Below the pieces are notes generated by a model. It did not search any database, was not told where the DNA came from, and saw only the letters and a list, made by a program, of their open reading frames with translations. From GCA-2746605 sp963704835 (GTDB lineage: Bacteria; Bacteroidota; Ignavibacteria; Ignavibacteriales; Melioribacteraceae), in contig CAVPHW010000032.1 of NCBI GenBank assembly GCA_963704835.1, forward strand, positions 244,921 to 308,920: 64,000 bases of DNA, given 5' to 3'. This document shows, piece after piece, positions 30,614 through 39,907 of the stretch; within the stretch, counting starts at the first letter, position 1; the number at the start of each line of letters is the position of its first letter. The translations under genes and the position numbers were made by a program.

Positions 30614-32749
30614 ATGAATTATACTAAACTTAAGAAATATGTATCTGTAGCTATTCTATTTGTGATAAGTTTATCACTTAATACTGGTTGTGGGTTCTGG
30701 GCAAACTTCAAAACTTATTTTAATACTTATTACAATGCAAACAAAATATTTTTGGAAACTGAAGAAAAAATAATCAGTAGTCAAGAGAACCTTTTCTTTT
30801 TTGAAGAAAAAAAAATACCAACAAATTTAAGTAAGAGTTTGGATGAAGTAATTGAAAAAACATCTTCGATAATGCAATATTATAATGAATCTGATTATGT
30901 TGAAGACGCTCTTTTGATGACCGGAAAGTGTTTCTATTATCAACAAAATTATTCTCGTGCTTTAAGAAAATTTATCGAACTTGAAGCTTTTCCAGAGAGT
31001 AATTTAGCATTAGAAAATAAATTATGGATTGCTAAAACCCATATGCAGCTTAGGGAATTTGATCAAGGTTTGGCAAAATTAGATGAAGTGCAAGAAATTG
31101 CAATTGAAGAAGATGAAACTGAAATATTGACAAGTGTGTTTAAAGTTAGGATTGGATATTTACTTCATGAAAAGAGTTACGAAGTTGCAACAAAAGAAAT
31201 TCATCTATTTGTTGAAAGTGATATTTCAGATGAATTAAGAGCTGAAGTTTGGTATGAATTAGGTTTAGTAAATATGCTAATTAAGAGCTTTAGTGATGCT
31301 GAATCATCGTTCACTCAAGTCTTAGAATACTCCCCAACACCAAATATTGAATTTAATAGTTATTTTGAACTGGCTAAATTGAAAAAGGAAATGGGTGAAA
31401 TTGATGATAGCTATTCACAATTTTTAAGTTTGAAGGAGAAAGACAAATATTCTGATAGTTGGCATAAAATCGAATTAGAACTAGCGAAAATCGATTATGA
31501 AAGAGGTGAATATGAAGATGCATTCGATCAATTTGTTGAAATAGATCTAAATTATCCCAAATCAGAATCTAGTGGTATTGCCAATTATTTTAGTGCAGAA
31601 ATTCTTGAAATGCACTTTCAAGATTATGATAGTTCATTGACGTTGTATAAAAAAGCAATGACTTCCTCTACAAATTTAGAATATAAAGAAAAGGCTAGAA
31701 ATAGATCCCTATTATTGGACAAATATTTAAACTTGCACAAAGAAATTCAAAAGCTTGCAAAGACGTATGATTATATAACAAATAATGAGAGTTTTATTCA
31801 AGATTCTCTTGAGTATGCCGAACAAGCCAGGTTGGATTCAATTCAAAAAGCATCCGAACCAACCCAAAATGTTAGATCGGAGCAAAGATCTGTACAAAAA
31901 GTTGAAAATAAATTATTAAAACCTATCAGACCAACAATTGGAGTTGATTCAGTTCAAGCATTAAACAGCAGATACTATTTTGAATTGGCTAATTTATTTT
32001 TTACGGAATTTAACTATCCGGATTCTGCAAAAAATTATTATGAAATGTCACTATCAGAGCAAGAAGAAAATCCAAACCAAGCCCAAACATACTTTGCATT
32101 AGGCAATTATTATCTTGTAAAAAATGATACAACAAAAGCGGATAGTATGTTTACAACAGTTTATGAAAAGTTTCCATTCAATCCTATTAGGAATGAAGCT
32201 GCTAAGCACATTGGGAAACCAATTTATGATTTTAATAAGGACCCTGTAGAGGATGATTATTCTAGGGCAGAACAGTTGTACTATGATTCAAAGTATAAAA
32301 TGGCAATTCCCGAATTATTTGATATTTATAAAAAACATCCAAATTCAATTTATGCATCAAAAGCACTTTATACAATTGGTTATATCTTAGAAAATGATTT
32401 AAATATGCCGGATTCAGCAGCTTCAATTTATGATACCCTGAACACAAAGTACAGAACTACTGATTATGCTAAATCTATTTTAATTAAATTAACAGGGCAT
32501 AAACAAGAAAAGACAAGACTTGCTGTTGTTAGAGATTCTATTGATAAAGCAAATAACAAGTTGATTGAAGATAGTAAAGTAATTAAAAGTAAAAATGTTC
32601 AGGAAGCTGATTCTCCAAAAAATGAAGTAAGTATAATTGATTCACTGCAAAATGATGCTGAATTAATTGATACAATAAAACAAAATAATGGTGTACTACC
32701 TAAAGTTGATACACTCTTAAATAGCAATGAACCGCAAAAAATTAATTGA
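30614..32749 (+). CDS. TPR-rich lipoprotein
   Basis: 711 residues from the ATG at 30614, which puts a proper lipoprotein signal at the start: KKYVSVAILFVISLSLNTGC, with Cys21-type lipobox NTGC. After it come many TPR-like helical pairs (DYVEDALLMTGKCFYYQQNYSRALRKF; AEVWYELGLVNMLIKSFSDAESSF; and a second block at about 440-610), with a disordered Ser/Gln/Arg-rich linker between (SEPTQNVRSEQRSVQKVENK). Architecture and the FNTYYNANKIF start recall SprE/PorW, a type IX secretion lipoprotein, but I cannot confirm that by sequence. It follows secA immediately (8 bases) and overlaps the next gene by 23 bases. Confidence 0.75.
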   Translation: MNYTKLKKYVSVAILFVISLSLNTGCGFWANFKTYFNTYYNANKIFLETEEKIISSQENLFFFEEKKIPTNLSKSLDEVIEKTSSIMQYYNESDYVEDALLMTGKCFYYQQNYSRALRKFIELEAFPESNLALENKLWIAKTHMQLREFDQGLAKLDEVQEIAIEEDETEILTSVFKVRIGYLLHEKSYEVATKEIHLFVESDISDELRAEVWYELGLVNMLIKSFSDAESSFTQVLEYSPTPNIEFNSYFELAKLKKEMGEIDDSYSQFLSLKEKDKYSDSWHKIELELAKIDYERGEYEDAFDQFVEIDLNYPKSESSGIANYFSAEILEMHFQDYDSSLTLYKKAMTSSTNLEYKEKARNRSLLLDKYLNLHKEIQKLAKTYDYITNNESFIQDSLEYAEQARLDSIQKASEPTQNVRSEQRSVQKVENKLLKPIRPTIGVDSVQALNSRYYFELANLFFTEFNYPDSAKNYYEMSLSEQEENPNQAQTYFALGNYYLVKNDTTKADSMFTTVYEKFPFNPIRNEAAKHIGKPIYDFNKDPVEDDYSRAEQLYYDSKYKMAIPELFDIYKKHPNSIYASKALYTIGYILENDLNMPDSAASIYDTLNTKYRTTDYAKSILIKLTGHKQEKTRLAVVRDSIDKANNKLIEDSKVIKSKNVQEADSPKNEVSIIDSLQNDAELIDTIKQNNGVLPKVDTLLNSNEPQKIN

Positions 32750-33383
32750 CCTTTTAGAAAAAGGTGAATCTCTTACCATTGAGTTTAAGCAACGTTTTTC
32801 AGATCATTACAAAATTGCTAAAGAAATCATTGCATTTGCAAATACAAGTGGAGGAACGATAATATTCGGTGTTGCTGATGATGGATCGATTTATGGAGTT
32901 CAAAGTGAAAAAAGTGAGACAGAATTAATAAAAGAAACTATTAAGAATTATTGTGAACCTGAAATCACCATAAGTATCAGCTATATTGAGATGGAAGGTA
33001 AGGAAATAGTTTGCGTCGAAATTCCAGAATCCGAAAATAAACCACACAGAATTAAAGATTATCAATCAATTTTAAATATAAATACTGCACAAGTATACAT
33101 TAGAGTCAATGATAAAAGCATTCTTGCAAGTAAGGAGATGATCAAGCTTTTACAAACAAGAACTTCTGATAAAAGATTAGTGAATTATACAATTAGTAAA
33201 AATGAAAGAATAGTTTTTAAGTATCTAGATGAAAATGATTTTCTTACTGCAAATCAACTTAGTAAGTTGGCTAACATATCTTCAAGAAGAGCGGCAAGGA
33301 CATTAATCAATTTAGTAAGAGCAAATATTCTAGCAATTCATACAAAGGATAACGGAGAAGATTATTACTCCAATTTAAAATAA
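32727..33383 (+). CDS. AlbA_2/Schlafen-type ATP-binding domain protein
   Basis: 218 residues. N-terminal AlbA_2 (divergent AAA-4, Schlafen-related) domain with hallmarks ESLTIEFKQRFSD and IIAFANTSGGTIIFGVADDGSIYGV (about 15-60), then PHRIKDYQSILNINTAQVYIRVNDKS. The last 60 residues look like a winged helix (NERIVFKYLDENDFLTANQLSKLANISSRRAARTLINLVR). Many such proteins are regulators or RNA/DNA-binding factors. Its ATG lies inside the end of the TPR lipoprotein gene (23-base overlap). Convergent with the cupin gene. Confidence 0.85.
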   Translation: MNRKKLIDLLEKGESLTIEFKQRFSDHYKIAKEIIAFANTSGGTIIFGVADDGSIYGVQSEKSETELIKETIKNYCEPEITISISYIEMEGKEIVCVEIPESENKPHRIKDYQSILNINTAQVYIRVNDKSILASKEMIKLLQTRTSDKRLVNYTISKNERIVFKYLDENDFLTANQLSKLANISSRRAARTLINLVRANILAIHTKDNGEDYYSNLK

Positions 33384-33386
33384 CAG

Positions 33387-33740
33387 TTATTCTTTAATTG
33401 TAATGGTATCTTCATAATTTGGGACCAAACATAAGAATTCAAAATTATCATCACCAATATTTTTGTAAGAATGAAATACTTTTGCGGGAATAAAAACAAT
33501 ATCATCTTTTTGTACTATAACCACCTTATCCCCAATTTGAACCTCAGCTTTTCCATTTAAGATGTATTGTTCATGTTCAACTGAATTATTGTGAAGTGGC
33601 ATAAAACCAGCTGGTTTAATTGTAAATTTCCTCATCGCAAAATTTGGGGCTTCACTTGGAGAAATTAAAACCTGCTTAAAAGTATCTTTTCCAACGTTAA
33701 TTTTTTCTTTTCTGATATCGCTAATATTTTTAACTAGCAT
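33387..33740 (-). CDS. cupin-domain protein
   Basis: 117 residues, a single cupin barrel: motif 1 around PLHNNSVEHEQYILNGKAEVQIGD, with His/His/Glu candidates for metal binding, and motif 2 around DDIVFIPAKVFHSYKN. Small stand-alone cupins include isomerases, dioxygenases and sensors; the substrate cannot be inferred. It shares one base with the stop of the upstream TMEM175-like gene (TAATG), so the two are co-translated. Confidence 0.82.
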   Translation of the reverse strand: MLVKNISDIRKEKINVGKDTFKQVLISPSEAPNFAMRKFTIKPAGFMPLHNNSVEHEQYILNGKAEVQIGDKVVIVQKDDIVFIPAKVFHSYKNIGDDNFEFLCLVPNYEDTITIKE

Positions 33741-34480
33741 TAATTTATTTCCTCTGAATTATCATTTAATAATGTCTTAACTTTTTTATCAAAATGAATA
33801 GAAACTGTGGGCATTAATACTGGTAAAAGGATATAGAAGAAACCCGCAAATATTCCAATTTTGAGAGGCATGATGCTAGCAAATATTGCAGATAAAAGCG
33901 CAGTTGCACCCATAACAAACCAGCTAATATAATCATAATTAGTAAGTACTTTTTCAATTGCATCCAAATGTAAAAATTCATGTTTTTTATAAGCGTACAA
34001 GAATAATATTCCTAATAATGATGAAATTGCTGCAAATCCCAAACCGTAAAAAATAAACAAACTAGATAGATCAGAATAGCTTGCAATAATAAATTCAGAT
34101 TGGAAAAAACCTCCGCTGATCCAAGAAAAAAGTGCAGAGAAAACTAGCCTTAGTGGATAAATATAAATCATAAGAACAAAAACCAATCCCAAACTAATTA
34201 TAATTGTAAAATTATTTTCAATTCCATATCGTCGGCTCCATTTTCTATGGCCAAGCCAAATAAATACCACTGAAGCAAAGCTGGCTAAAAATGATGGAAT
34301 GGTTTTAAATGCTAAAATTAATTCCGAAAAATTATTTGGAATATTACCGACAGATATTACCAGCATTGTGGTTGCAAAAGCAAAAGCAGCATCAATAAAG
34401 GTATCTAGCCTTGTAGTTTCTAATCCCCTTAATTTAAAGTGATCTTTTTTAGGTATGTTATTATTGCTTTCTTTTTGCAT
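33740..34480 (-). CDS. TMEM175-family (DUF1211) potassium-channel-like membrane protein
   Basis: 246 residues with about six hydrophobic helices. The first helix carries TRLDTFIDAAFAFATTMLVIS, which matches the family pore motif R-x3-FSD-AVFAIA-T-L except that FSD is FID here. Bacterial TMEM175 proteins are K+ channels with one six-helix repeat per chain. FIWLGHRKWSRRYG after the third helix fits the family. The Ser-to-Ile change in the pore motif is worth noting; channel function is inferred from family only. It precedes the cupin gene, with a 1-base overlap. Confidence 0.78.
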   Translation of the reverse strand: MQKESNNNIPKKDHFKLRGLETTRLDTFIDAAFAFATTMLVISVGNIPNNFSELILAFKTIPSFLASFASVVFIWLGHRKWSRRYGIENNFTIIISLGLVFVLMIYIYPLRLVFSALFSWISGGFFQSEFIIASYSDLSSLFIFYGLGFAAISSLLGILFLYAYKKHEFLHLDAIEKVLTNYDYISWFVMGATALLSAIFASIMPLKIGIFAGFFYILLPVLMPTVSIHFDKKVKTLLNDNSEEIN

Positions 34481-34521
34481 TCTGCAAGATTTAATGTTTA
34501 CAAGTACTATGAATATAACAA

Positions 34522-35055
34522 TTATTTCTGAAATATCTTTCTTAACTCAAAAATCGCAATCCCATATGCAACAGCAACATTTAAAGACTGCTTTATTCCA
34601 AATTGCGGTATTTCTAAGGTAATATCACACAAATTGATAAGTTCTTGGCTCACACCACTTATTTCATTGCCCACAATTAAACATAAAGGTAAATTGCATT
34701 TTTTAATTTCGGAATAAGAAATATTGGAGTCAGTTTGTTCAAGCGCGCAAATTGTATATCCCTTGTTTTTGTACTTTTTAACAACTGTACTCGGGTCTTC
34801 AATAAATTCCCATTCAACACTTTCTTGGGCGCCAAGTGCTGTTTTAAGGACTTCTTTTTTAGGAGGGTGAGGTGTATAACCGCATAAATAGAGCTTCTCA
34901 ATCATCGCTCCATCAGAAGTCCTAAATATTGATCCAACATTATAACTACTCCTGATAGAATTTAATATTACAACTACAGGAAGTTTTTGGACTTCATCAA
35001 TGGTATCCAAAGTTGCTCTATTTTCTGAAATCTCAGAATGCGAAAGTTTTTTCAT
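34522..35055 (-). CDS. SpoU/TrmH-family RNA 2'-O-methyltransferase
   Basis: A 177-residue SPOUT knot methyltransferase. Three family motifs are present: motif 1 LNSIRSSYNVGSIFRTSDG (about 31-49), motif 2 LIVGNEISGVSQELINLCD (about 128-146), and motif 3 IPQFGIKQSLNVAVAYGIAIFEL (about 150-172). The Arg in FRTSDG and Asn in SLNVAVA fit the catalytic set. It is the compact catalytic domain without the N-terminal substrate-binding domain, so the target (tRNA position 18 or 34, or rRNA) is open. It follows rlmN by 2 bases. Confidence 0.9.
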   Translation of the reverse strand: MKKLSHSEISENRATLDTIDEVQKLPVVVILNSIRSSYNVGSIFRTSDGAMIEKLYLCGYTPHPPKKEVLKTALGAQESVEWEFIEDPSTVVKKYKNKGYTICALEQTDSNISYSEIKKCNLPLCLIVGNEISGVSQELINLCDITLEIPQFGIKQSLNVAVAYGIAIFELRKIFQK

Positions 35056-35057
35056 AT

Positions 35058-36122
35058 TTAATTATTTTTTATTGCCAATTGACCGCAAGCTGCTGCAATA
35101 TCATCTCCTTGAGTATTCCTTAGCATTACAAAAATATCCTTGCTCATTAATTGATCGGCAAAATTACTAACTTGATCTAAAGGAGTTGGTTCGAGTTCAG
35201 CTGAAAACCCACCATTAACCATGTGAGCAATACTATTAAAAGGGATAATATTTATTTTAGATGGGAGTTGTGAGCATAGTTTTTTCAATGCGGCTAAATC
35301 TTCATCTCTATCATTTATTCCTTTAAGCATTGTGTATTCAAACATAATTTTAGTTTTAGTTGTTTTAGCATAATATTTTAAAGCCTCTATGTTTTCTTCA
35401 ATATTGTATTTTAAATTTATGGGCATAATTTTATTTCTAATTTCATTAAAGCATGAATGAAGAGATAATGCGAGTTTTACTCTTAGACCACTATTTGCAA
35501 GCTCAATAATTTTATTAGGTATTCCGGCTGTGGAAACAGTAATTCTAGTTCTACCAATTTTATTTCCCAAATCATGGAGTAGGATTCTTAAAGATTTCTC
35601 AGTTGCCGCATAATTTAAAAGGGGTTCACCCATTCCCATAAAAACAATATTTGTAATTACATCCGGGGTGACTTCTTTTGAAGTTAATAAATACTGATCT
35701 AGAATTTCTGCGGTTGTTAAATTGCGAGTATAACCCATTAAACCAGTAGCACAAAATTTGCAATCAAGTGGACAACCAACCTGAGTTGAAATACATAATG
35801 TCCGTCTATGGCTTTCGGGAATTACAACGGATTCAATTTTTTTTCCATCTACAGTTTCAAAAAGATATTTATTAGTTTTTGTAGATGAAGATCCTTGAGA
35901 AGTAACTAATGTTAAAGCATTTAATTCAGCTACTTCTTTTAACTTAGTTCTTAGTGCTATTGGGATATTAATCATACTATCAAAATCATCAACATGGTTA
36001 TCATAAATCCAGTTAAAGATTTGTTTTCCTCTAAATGCGGATTCGCCCAATTCTTTTACGTAATTTTGAATTTCCAAAAGATTGAAATTTTTAAGATTTA
36101 TTAATTTATTTTCGTTTTTCAT
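35058..36122 (-). CDS. rlmN: dual-specificity 23S rRNA/tRNA adenine C2-methyltransferase
   Basis: 354 residues. Radical-SAM enzyme methylating A2503 of 23S rRNA and A37 of tRNAs. Cluster motif CPLDCKFCATG at about 118-128, the catalytic pair being the Cys in the C-terminal AAACGQLAIK and the conserved Cys in the MPINLKY region's neighbourhood; also GMGEPLLNY and LALSLHSCFNEIR. N-terminal HhH-like accessory domain (GESAFRGKQIFNWIYDN). It starts the minus-strand set rlmN-SpoU-TMEM175-cupin. Assignment to RlmN rather than Cfr is supported by the neighbours and housekeeping context, not by a decisive residue. Confidence 0.95.
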   Translation of the reverse strand: MKNENKLINLKNFNLLEIQNYVKELGESAFRGKQIFNWIYDNHVDDFDSMINIPIALRTKLKEVAELNALTLVTSQGSSSTKTNKYLFETVDGKKIESVVIPESHRRTLCISTQVGCPLDCKFCATGLMGYTRNLTTAEILDQYLLTSKEVTPDVITNIVFMGMGEPLLNYAATEKSLRILLHDLGNKIGRTRITVSTAGIPNKIIELANSGLRVKLALSLHSCFNEIRNKIMPINLKYNIEENIEALKYYAKTTKTKIMFEYTMLKGINDRDEDLAALKKLCSQLPSKINIIPFNSIAHMVNGGFSAELEPTPLDQVSNFADQLMSKDIFVMLRNTQGDDIAAACGQLAIKNN

Positions 36123-36286
36123 GAAAACAAATATAAGAAAGAGTAAGTATTAATTTTGGTGTATCTGCTCAAACTCAAGGGCAAAAAGGAAAATTATTTA
36201 ATTGAATTTTCGAATTTGATTGCATAGTTTGAATTATTAATTAAGATGAAATAATCCTATAAACTATAATTTTTTTAGGAGAACTT

Positions 36287-37435
36287 ATGAATTTTGAATT
36301 TAACGAAGAGCAGTTGATGATTCAACAAACAGCTCGGGATTTTGCAGAAGCAGAAATAGCTCCAACCGTTATTGAAAGGGACATTGAAGCTAAATATCCA
36401 GCCGAGATAGTTAAGAAACTTGGTGAACTTGGATTTATGGGTATGATGATTTCACCTAAGTATGATGGCACTGGAATGGATACAGTTTCTTATGTGCTTG
36501 CAATGATTGAAATAGCAAAAGTTGATGCAGCAGTTTCAGTAATAATGTCAGTTAACAATTCTTTGGTTACTACTGGAATAGAAAAATGGGGTTCAGATTA
36601 CATCAAGGAGCAATATCTAAAACCATTGGCAAGAGGTGAAAAATTAGGAGCCTTTGCACTTTCTGAACCTGAAGCCGGAAGTGATGCTACACATCAGCAA
36701 ACCAATGCTTACAAAGATGGAGATTATTGGGTACTAAATGGAATTAAAAATTGGATTACCAATGGGCAATCTGCCGACTACTTTATTGTAATTGCTCAAA
36801 CTGATAAAGAAAAAAGACACAAAGGCATTACAGCATTTATAGTGGAAAAAGGCACACCAGGATTTGATCATGGTGTAAAAGAGGATAAATTGGGCATAAG
36901 AAGTTCTGATACCTGTTCATTAACTTTTACTAATTGTAAAATCCCTGAGAAAAATATTATTGGTGAAGTAGGAAAAGGATTTAATTTCGCCATGGATACT
37001 TTAAATGGTGGAAGATATGGTATTGCTGCACAGGCTGTTGGAATTGCTCAAGGTGCATTTGAAAAAGCCTTTAAATATGCCAATGAACGAAAAGCTTTTG
37101 GAACAGAAATTTTTAATCATCAGGCAATACAATTTAAACTTTCTGAAATGGCAACAGATTTAGAAGCTGCAAAATTGCTTACTCTGCAAGCAGCAGCTTT
37201 ACGGGATGCTAAAAAACCATATATTAAAGAGGCTTCCATGGCAAAATTATTTGCCTCTAAAGTAGCTGTTAATAATTCGCTAGAAGCAATTCAAATTCAT
37301 GGCGGTTACGGATATGTAAGAGAATATCATGTTGAGAGATTTTTGAGAGATTCAAAAGTAACTGAAATTTACGAAGGAACTTCAGAAATTCAAAAATTGG
37401 TTATTGCTAGAGAATTGCAGAAAGAATTACTTTAA
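36287..37435 (+). CDS. acyl-CoA dehydrogenase, short-chain (butyryl-CoA-type)
   Basis: 382 residues, FAD-dependent. The order of motifs is standard: N-terminal helices, LGAFALSEPEAGSDATHQQTNA (FAD/substrate), NGIKNWITNGQSADYF, KLGIRSSDTCSLTFTNCKIP, ERKAFGTEIFNHQAIQFKLSEMATD, and QIHGGYGYVREYHVERFLRDSKVTEIYEGTSEIQ. The catalytic Glu is that in IYEGTSE (about residue 366). Electrons would pass to the ETF encoded by etfBA at 54 kb. TTAGGAGAAC precedes the ATG. It stands before the ACT/PFL pair with a 47-base gap. Confidence 0.95.
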   Translation: MNFEFNEEQLMIQQTARDFAEAEIAPTVIERDIEAKYPAEIVKKLGELGFMGMMISPKYDGTGMDTVSYVLAMIEIAKVDAAVSVIMSVNNSLVTTGIEKWGSDYIKEQYLKPLARGEKLGAFALSEPEAGSDATHQQTNAYKDGDYWVLNGIKNWITNGQSADYFIVIAQTDKEKRHKGITAFIVEKGTPGFDHGVKEDKLGIRSSDTCSLTFTNCKIPEKNIIGEVGKGFNFAMDTLNGGRYGIAAQAVGIAQGAFEKAFKYANERKAFGTEIFNHQAIQFKLSEMATDLEAAKLLTLQAAALRDAKKPYIKEASMAKLFASKVAVNNSLEAIQIHGGYGYVREYHVERFLRDSKVTEIYEGTSEIQKLVIARELQKELL

Positions 37436-37482
37436 AAAAGTCTAAATTTATATTTAATAAAATTATTTAAAGGGTATTAATT

Positions 37483-37908
37483 GTGGCATTAAATGAAAAT
37501 GAAATCCGTAAGTTGACCTTACAGGCCATTAAAGATTTGGGTGATAAAGCTACTCCAGAATTAGTTAAAGAATTTGTGTCTAAAGCTGTTGGAGAAGCGA
37601 TGTTTGTAAATCCAACCAATGAAGAGATTAGATCAACAGAAAGAGTTATCCTTACTTCATTTGGCTTAAACCATCCTGGAATTATTGCTGGTGTAACAAA
37701 AGCTCTTAGCGATGCAAATTGTGATATAACTGATTTAAGTCAAAAACTGATGGGTGATTTTTATACCATGATAATTATTTTGGATATTTCAAATTCACCA
37801 AATGATATTTCCGATTTGCAAAATGATTTAAATAAAATAGCCGATGAATTAAAAATTAAAATTTATCTTCAGCATGAGGATTTATTTAGATTCATGCACA
37901 GAGTATAA
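37483..37908 (+). CDS. ACT-domain protein (UPF0237-like) paired with PFL protein
   Basis: 141 residues. An N-terminal about 45-residue extension (NEIRKLTLQAIKDLGDKATPELVKEFVSKAV) precedes an ACT domain: VILTSFGLNHPGIIAGVTKALSDANCDITDLSQKLMGDFYTMIIILDIS (about 51-99), with the Gly-containing ligand loop NHPGI. GTG start with AAAGGG upstream. The UPF0237 ACT protein and the following UPF0210/PFL protein are neighbours in many Firmicutes, and a joint role, probably amino-acid-sensing regulation, is presumed but unknown. 21 bases separate them here. The N-terminal extension is longer than the about 90-residue Firmicute form. Confidence 0.82.
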   Translation: MALNENEIRKLTLQAIKDLGDKATPELVKEFVSKAVGEAMFVNPTNEEIRSTERVILTSFGLNHPGIIAGVTKALSDANCDITDLSQKLMGDFYTMIIILDISNSPNDISDLQNDLNKIADELKIKIYLQHEDLFRFMHRV

Positions 37909-37929
37909 TAATTAAGGAGATGTTAGTAA

Positions 37930-39291
37930 ATGCAATATGATTTTGAAGAAATTCTTGAAACAATAAAAATGACTGAAATAGAGCATTTTGATATTCGTAC
38001 AGTTACTCTTGGAATCAGTTTGAGAGATTGTGCTGATAGAAATTTAGAAATTACAAAAAGAAAAATTTATGATAAAGTATTAAAGTATGGTAAAAATCAT
38101 GTAAAATACGCCAATGAAATTGAACGGAAATACGGTGTTTCTATTGCAAATAAAAGAGTCTCAATAACCCCGGTTTCAATTCCCTTTGATTCTTTTAACG
38201 CCGAGCAATTTGTTGAGATTGCAAAAATATTAGATAAAGCTGCAGAGGAAATAGGCATTGATTACATTGCCGGATATTCGGCCTTGGTTCAGAAAGGAAT
38301 GACAAACGGAGAACGTGAGTTTATTAAATCTATACCAATAGCGCTTTCAGAAACGCAGAGGGTCGTCTCTAGTATCAATGTAGCGTCAACAAAAGCCGGT
38401 ATCAACATGGATGCTGTTCTAATGATGGCAGATGTAATTAAGAAAACAGCTGAAAATACAAAAGATAGAGATTCAATTGGTTGTGCAAAATTAGTGGTTT
38501 TTTGTAATGTTCCAGAAGATAATCCATTTGTTGCAGGAGCTTTTCATGGTATTAGCGAACCAGAAGTTGTGCTAAATGTTGGAATTAGCGGTCCTGGAGT
38601 TGTTCTTGATGCAATTAAAAATGCTGGTAAAATTGATCTCCAGCAACTTTCTGAAGTTATTAAGAAAACTGTCTTTAAAATGACAAGAGCCGGTGAATTA
38701 ATGGGAAGAGAAGTTGCCATTAAGCATGGCATTCCGTTTGGGATTGTAGATATTTCTCTTGCTCCAACACCAGCACCCGGTGATAGTATCGGTGATATTT
38801 TAAAAGCTATGGGTGTTGAAGATGTTGGCGCGCCAGGAACAACTGCTGCTTTAGCCATGTTAAATGATGCAGTGAAAAAAGCCGGTTTAATGGCTAGTTC
38901 TTCCGTTGGTGGAATGAGCGGAGCTTTTATTCCTGTTAGTGAGGATCAGGCTATGATAGAAGCTGTAGAAAAAGGAAATCTTTCAATTGAAAAATTAGAA
39001 GCAATGACTGCGGTTTGTTCTGTAGGTTTAGATATGATTGCAATTCCAGGTGATACACCGGCTTCAACAATTGCCGGTATTATTGCAGATGAATGCGCAA
39101 TTGGTATAATTAACGACAAAACTACTTCTGCAAGGCTAATTCCTGCTTATGGTAAAAAGGTAGGAGATTATATTGATTATGGTGGTTTGCTAGGAAGGGC
39201 ACCTATTATGGATGTCAGAAAATTATCATGTGATAATTTTGTTGGAAGAGGTGGCAGGATTCCTGCCCCTGTTAGAAGTTTAACAAATTAA
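37930..39291 (+). CDS. PFL family protein (UPF0210/DUF711)
   Basis: A 453-residue protein of the conserved UPF0210 family. Its start (EEILETIKMTEIEHFDIRTVTLGISLRDCAD) and internal VFCNVPEDNPFVAGAFHGISEPEVVLNVGISGPGVV, and MGVEDVGAPGTTAALAMLNDAVKKAG are strongly characteristic. Structures in the family resemble pyruvate-formate-lyase-like barrels, hence the name, but no glycyl-radical motif is evident and no reaction is established. AAGGAGAT lies at a good distance from the start. Co-transcribed with the ACT-domain gene. Confidence 0.9.
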   Translation: MQYDFEEILETIKMTEIEHFDIRTVTLGISLRDCADRNLEITKRKIYDKVLKYGKNHVKYANEIERKYGVSIANKRVSITPVSIPFDSFNAEQFVEIAKILDKAAEEIGIDYIAGYSALVQKGMTNGEREFIKSIPIALSETQRVVSSINVASTKAGINMDAVLMMADVIKKTAENTKDRDSIGCAKLVVFCNVPEDNPFVAGAFHGISEPEVVLNVGISGPGVVLDAIKNAGKIDLQQLSEVIKKTVFKMTRAGELMGREVAIKHGIPFGIVDISLAPTPAPGDSIGDILKAMGVEDVGAPGTTAALAMLNDAVKKAGLMASSSVGGMSGAFIPVSEDQAMIEAVEKGNLSIEKLEAMTAVCSVGLDMIAIPGDTPASTIAGIIADECAIGIINDKTTSARLIPAYGKKVGDYIDYGGLLGRAPIMDVRKLSCDNFVGRGGRIPAPVRSLTN

Positions 39292-39313
39292 TAGAATATT
39301 CAAGGAGGAATAA

Positions 39314-39907
39314 ATGAGTAAAGGTATTGGAATTTTTATTGTTGTTGCCGTAGTTGTGATTGGTGCAATAATGTGGGGTACTGGAATTTATAATAATTTA
39401 GTTGGGTTAGATGAAAATGTTACCCAAAGTTGGAGTCAAGTTGAAAATCAGTATCAAAGACGAGCCGATTTAATTCCCAATTTAGTAAACACAGTTAAAG
39501 GTGTTGCTAATTTTGAAAAAGAAACTTATACTGCTGTTACCGAAGCTAGATCTAAGGTTAGTCAAATCAATATGTCCCCTGAAATGTTAAGTGACCCAAA
39601 TGCATTTGCACAATTTCAATCAGCACAAGATGGATTAAGTAGTGCTCTCTCTAGACTTTTAGTTACTGTTGAAAATTACCCTCAATTAAAGGCAAATGAA
39701 AACTTTTCTCAGCTTCAGGCACAATTAGAAGGAACCGAAAATAGAATTTCAGTTGAGAGAAAAAAGTTTAACGAAGTTGTTCAGTCTTATAATACAACTA
39801 TTAGACAATTCCCAGGAAGTATAATTGCCAGTTTTACCGGATTTGTTCAGAAGCAATATTTTAAATCCGTTGCTGGATCTGAGCAAGCACCAAAGGTTGA
39901 GTTTTAG
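39314..39907 (+). CDS. LemA family protein
   Basis: 197 residues: N-terminal membrane helix (IGIFIVVAVVVIGAIMWGTGIYN), then the LemA coiled-coil domain with YNNLVGLDENVTQSWSQVENQYQRRADLIPNLVNTVKG (about 25-64) and FNEVVQSYNTTIRQFPGSIIA near the end, both diagnostic. Membrane-anchored, with the domain probably outside. Function is not established; LemA commonly pairs with TPM-domain proteins, as here. Good SD CAAGGAGG. The following TPM gene starts immediately after its stop. Confidence 0.94.
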   Translation: MSKGIGIFIVVAVVVIGAIMWGTGIYNNLVGLDENVTQSWSQVENQYQRRADLIPNLVNTVKGVANFEKETYTAVTEARSKVSQINMSPEMLSDPNAFAQFQSAQDGLSSALSRLLVTVENYPQLKANENFSQLQAQLEGTENRISVERKKFNEVVQSYNTTIRQFPGSIIASFTGFVQKQYFKSVAGSEQAPKVEF

